From: DAOMOD01 sp035444205
GTDB taxonomy: Bacteria > Pseudomonadota > Gammaproteobacteria > Xanthomonadales > BPKI01
Length of the DNA: 7,175 nucleotides
Assembly (NCBI GenBank): GCA_035444205.1
Contig: DAOMOD010000211.1
Location: 1-7,175 of the forward strand
Reading direction: 5' to 3'
The notes under the pieces are model-generated. The model was not told the DNA's origin. It searched no databases and saw only the letters and a list, made by a program, of their open reading frames with translations. Position 1 is the stretch's first letter. Every line of letters begins with the position of its first letter. Below, piece after piece: positions 6,472 through 7,175 of the stretch. The translations under genes and the position numbers were made by a program.

Positions 6472-7175
6472 ATGATTCGAATCGCCGTTGCCGCTCGTGC
6501 CGGGGCTGCGCCGGCCGCGCTGCTTGCGGCGCAGTTCGGCCCCGAAGGCGGCACCATCGGGCGCGCCGAATCCAACACGCTGGTGCTCGACGACCCGGAG
6601 CGCACGGTGTCGCGCCTGCATGCGCAGGTGCTGTACCGCGACGGGTGTTTTGTGCTGCTCGACCGCGGCAGCAACCCGATGCAGCACAACGGCCGCGCGC
6701 TCGGCAGCGGGCAGGAGGCCGTGCTGAGCCACGGTGACCGCCTGCTGGTGGGCAGCTTCGAACTGGTGGTGGAAGACCTCGACCGCGCCGGGGTCGCGCC
6801 CACCGCGCCGATGCCGCAGGGAGCCAGCCTGGTCGACGACCCGTTTGCCGATCTGCTCAAGGGCCTGGTGCCGCCGCCGGCGCCGGTGGCCGTGCCGGTG
6901 AAAGCGGGGCCGGAACAGGTCCCGTTCCCGGATCCGCTGGGCCTGGACCGGCCAGCCGACGCCGTGCCTGATGCACACGATCCGCTTGGGCACTTGCTGG
7001 CACCCGGCACCACGACCGGCCAGCCGGCGGATGACTTCTCGGACCTGGTGGCGCCGGTTACCGGCAAGGCGCCGCCCATCGATGCGCTGTTCGATCTGGG
7101 CGGCGGCGTGGGCGGCGACCCGCTGGCGATGGGGCCGCTCGGCGATCCGCTGGTGCAACCCAACACCGCCGGCGC
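6472..7175 (+). CDS. FHA-domain T6SS protein, N-terminal part (3' end outside window)
   Basis: FHA domains bind phosphothreonine. In many T6SS clusters an FHA protein (TagH/Fha1/ImpI type) is the target of a PpkA-like kinase and promotes assembly. The first 234 residues are visible and the frame is still open at the right edge. Residues about 1-105 form the FHA fold, with all core positions present: GR at 30-31, SRxH at 47-50, N68 and NG at 73-74. The order and spacing match phosphopeptide-binding FHA domains. After about residue 110 comes a low-complexity Pro/Ala/Gly linker with recurring DPF/DPL motifs (for example DDPFADLL, DPLGL, DPLGHLL, GDPLA, GDPLV). Similar linkers join the FHA domain to a C-terminal helical domain in T6SS FHA proteins; that part is not visible. 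The start ATG 6472 is set by an AGGAG site. The FHA call is firm; its T6SS role is drawn from context. I withhold a gene symbol because the C-terminal half is missing. Confidence 0.92.
   Translation, partial: MIRIAVAARAGAAPAALLAAQFGPEGGTIGRAESNTLVLDDPERTVSRLHAQVLYRDGCFVLLDRGSNPMQHNGRALGSGQEAVLSHGDRLLVGSFELVVEDLDRAGVAPTAPMPQGASLVDDPFADLLKGLVPPPAPVAVPVKAGPEQVPFPDPLGLDRPADAVPDAHDPLGHLLAPGTTTGQPADDFSDLVAPVTGKAPPIDALFDLGGGVGGDPLAMGPLGDPLVQPNTAG

Noticed and set aside
6369..6737. 122-codon + strand frame overlapping the FHA gene start
   Set aside because: Arg/Ala-rich shadow of the FHA frame, which has the conserved FHA motifs and a strong ribosome binding site.
1..7175. CRISPR arrays, tRNA/rRNA genes, insertion sequences or attachment sites
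   Set aside because: No regularly spaced repeats, no tRNA-like cloverleaf, no transposase or integrase motifs and no terminal inverted repeats were seen.

Overview
The window is part of a type VI secretion system (T6SS) cluster from a GC-rich proteobacterium. The high GC content, strong G/C third-position preference and the gene set fit a betaproteobacterium of the Burkholderiales. That placement is an inference from style, not from a marker gene. All six genes lie on the + strand. The long minus-strand open frames are high-GC shadows of these genes.

Layout: (1) 1-1212, the C-terminal part of the T6SS sheath-recycling ATPase ClpV/TssH, cut by the left edge. (2) 1217-2359, a protein with a PI-PLC-like phosphodiesterase barrel, 4 bases after clpV, probably a T6SS cargo effector. 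(3) 2448-5207, an 'evolved' VgrG: a normal spike core followed by a C-terminal toxin domain with an HELIH zinc-protease motif, resembling the M91/NleD-type effector peptidases. (4) 5218-5871, a small exported protein with a signal peptide, the best candidate for the periplasmic immunity protein to that protease. (5) 5883-6326, a PAAR spike-tip protein with an Ala-rich insert. (6) A 145-base gap with a hairpin and a plausible sigma-70 promoter, then 6472 to the right edge, the start of an FHA-domain T6SS regulator or scaffold (TagH/Fha/ImpI-like), cut by the window end.

How it may work together: VgrG trimerises at the tip of the Hcp tube and PAAR caps it. The M91-like domain rides on VgrG into target cells, and the exported partner protects kin cells in the periplasm. 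The PI-PLC-like protein could be a second, separately loaded cargo; no immunity gene lies beside it. ClpV disassembles the contracted sheath, and the FHA protein belongs to the threonine-phosphorylation branch of T6SS control. Sampled lines across the toxin tail and its partner are clearly lower in GC than the surrounding genes, as expected for a swapped-in toxin/immunity module.

The most interesting points are the VgrG-M91 fusion with its likely periplasmic immunity protein and the PI-PLC-like candidate effector. Neither is proven by sequence alone.
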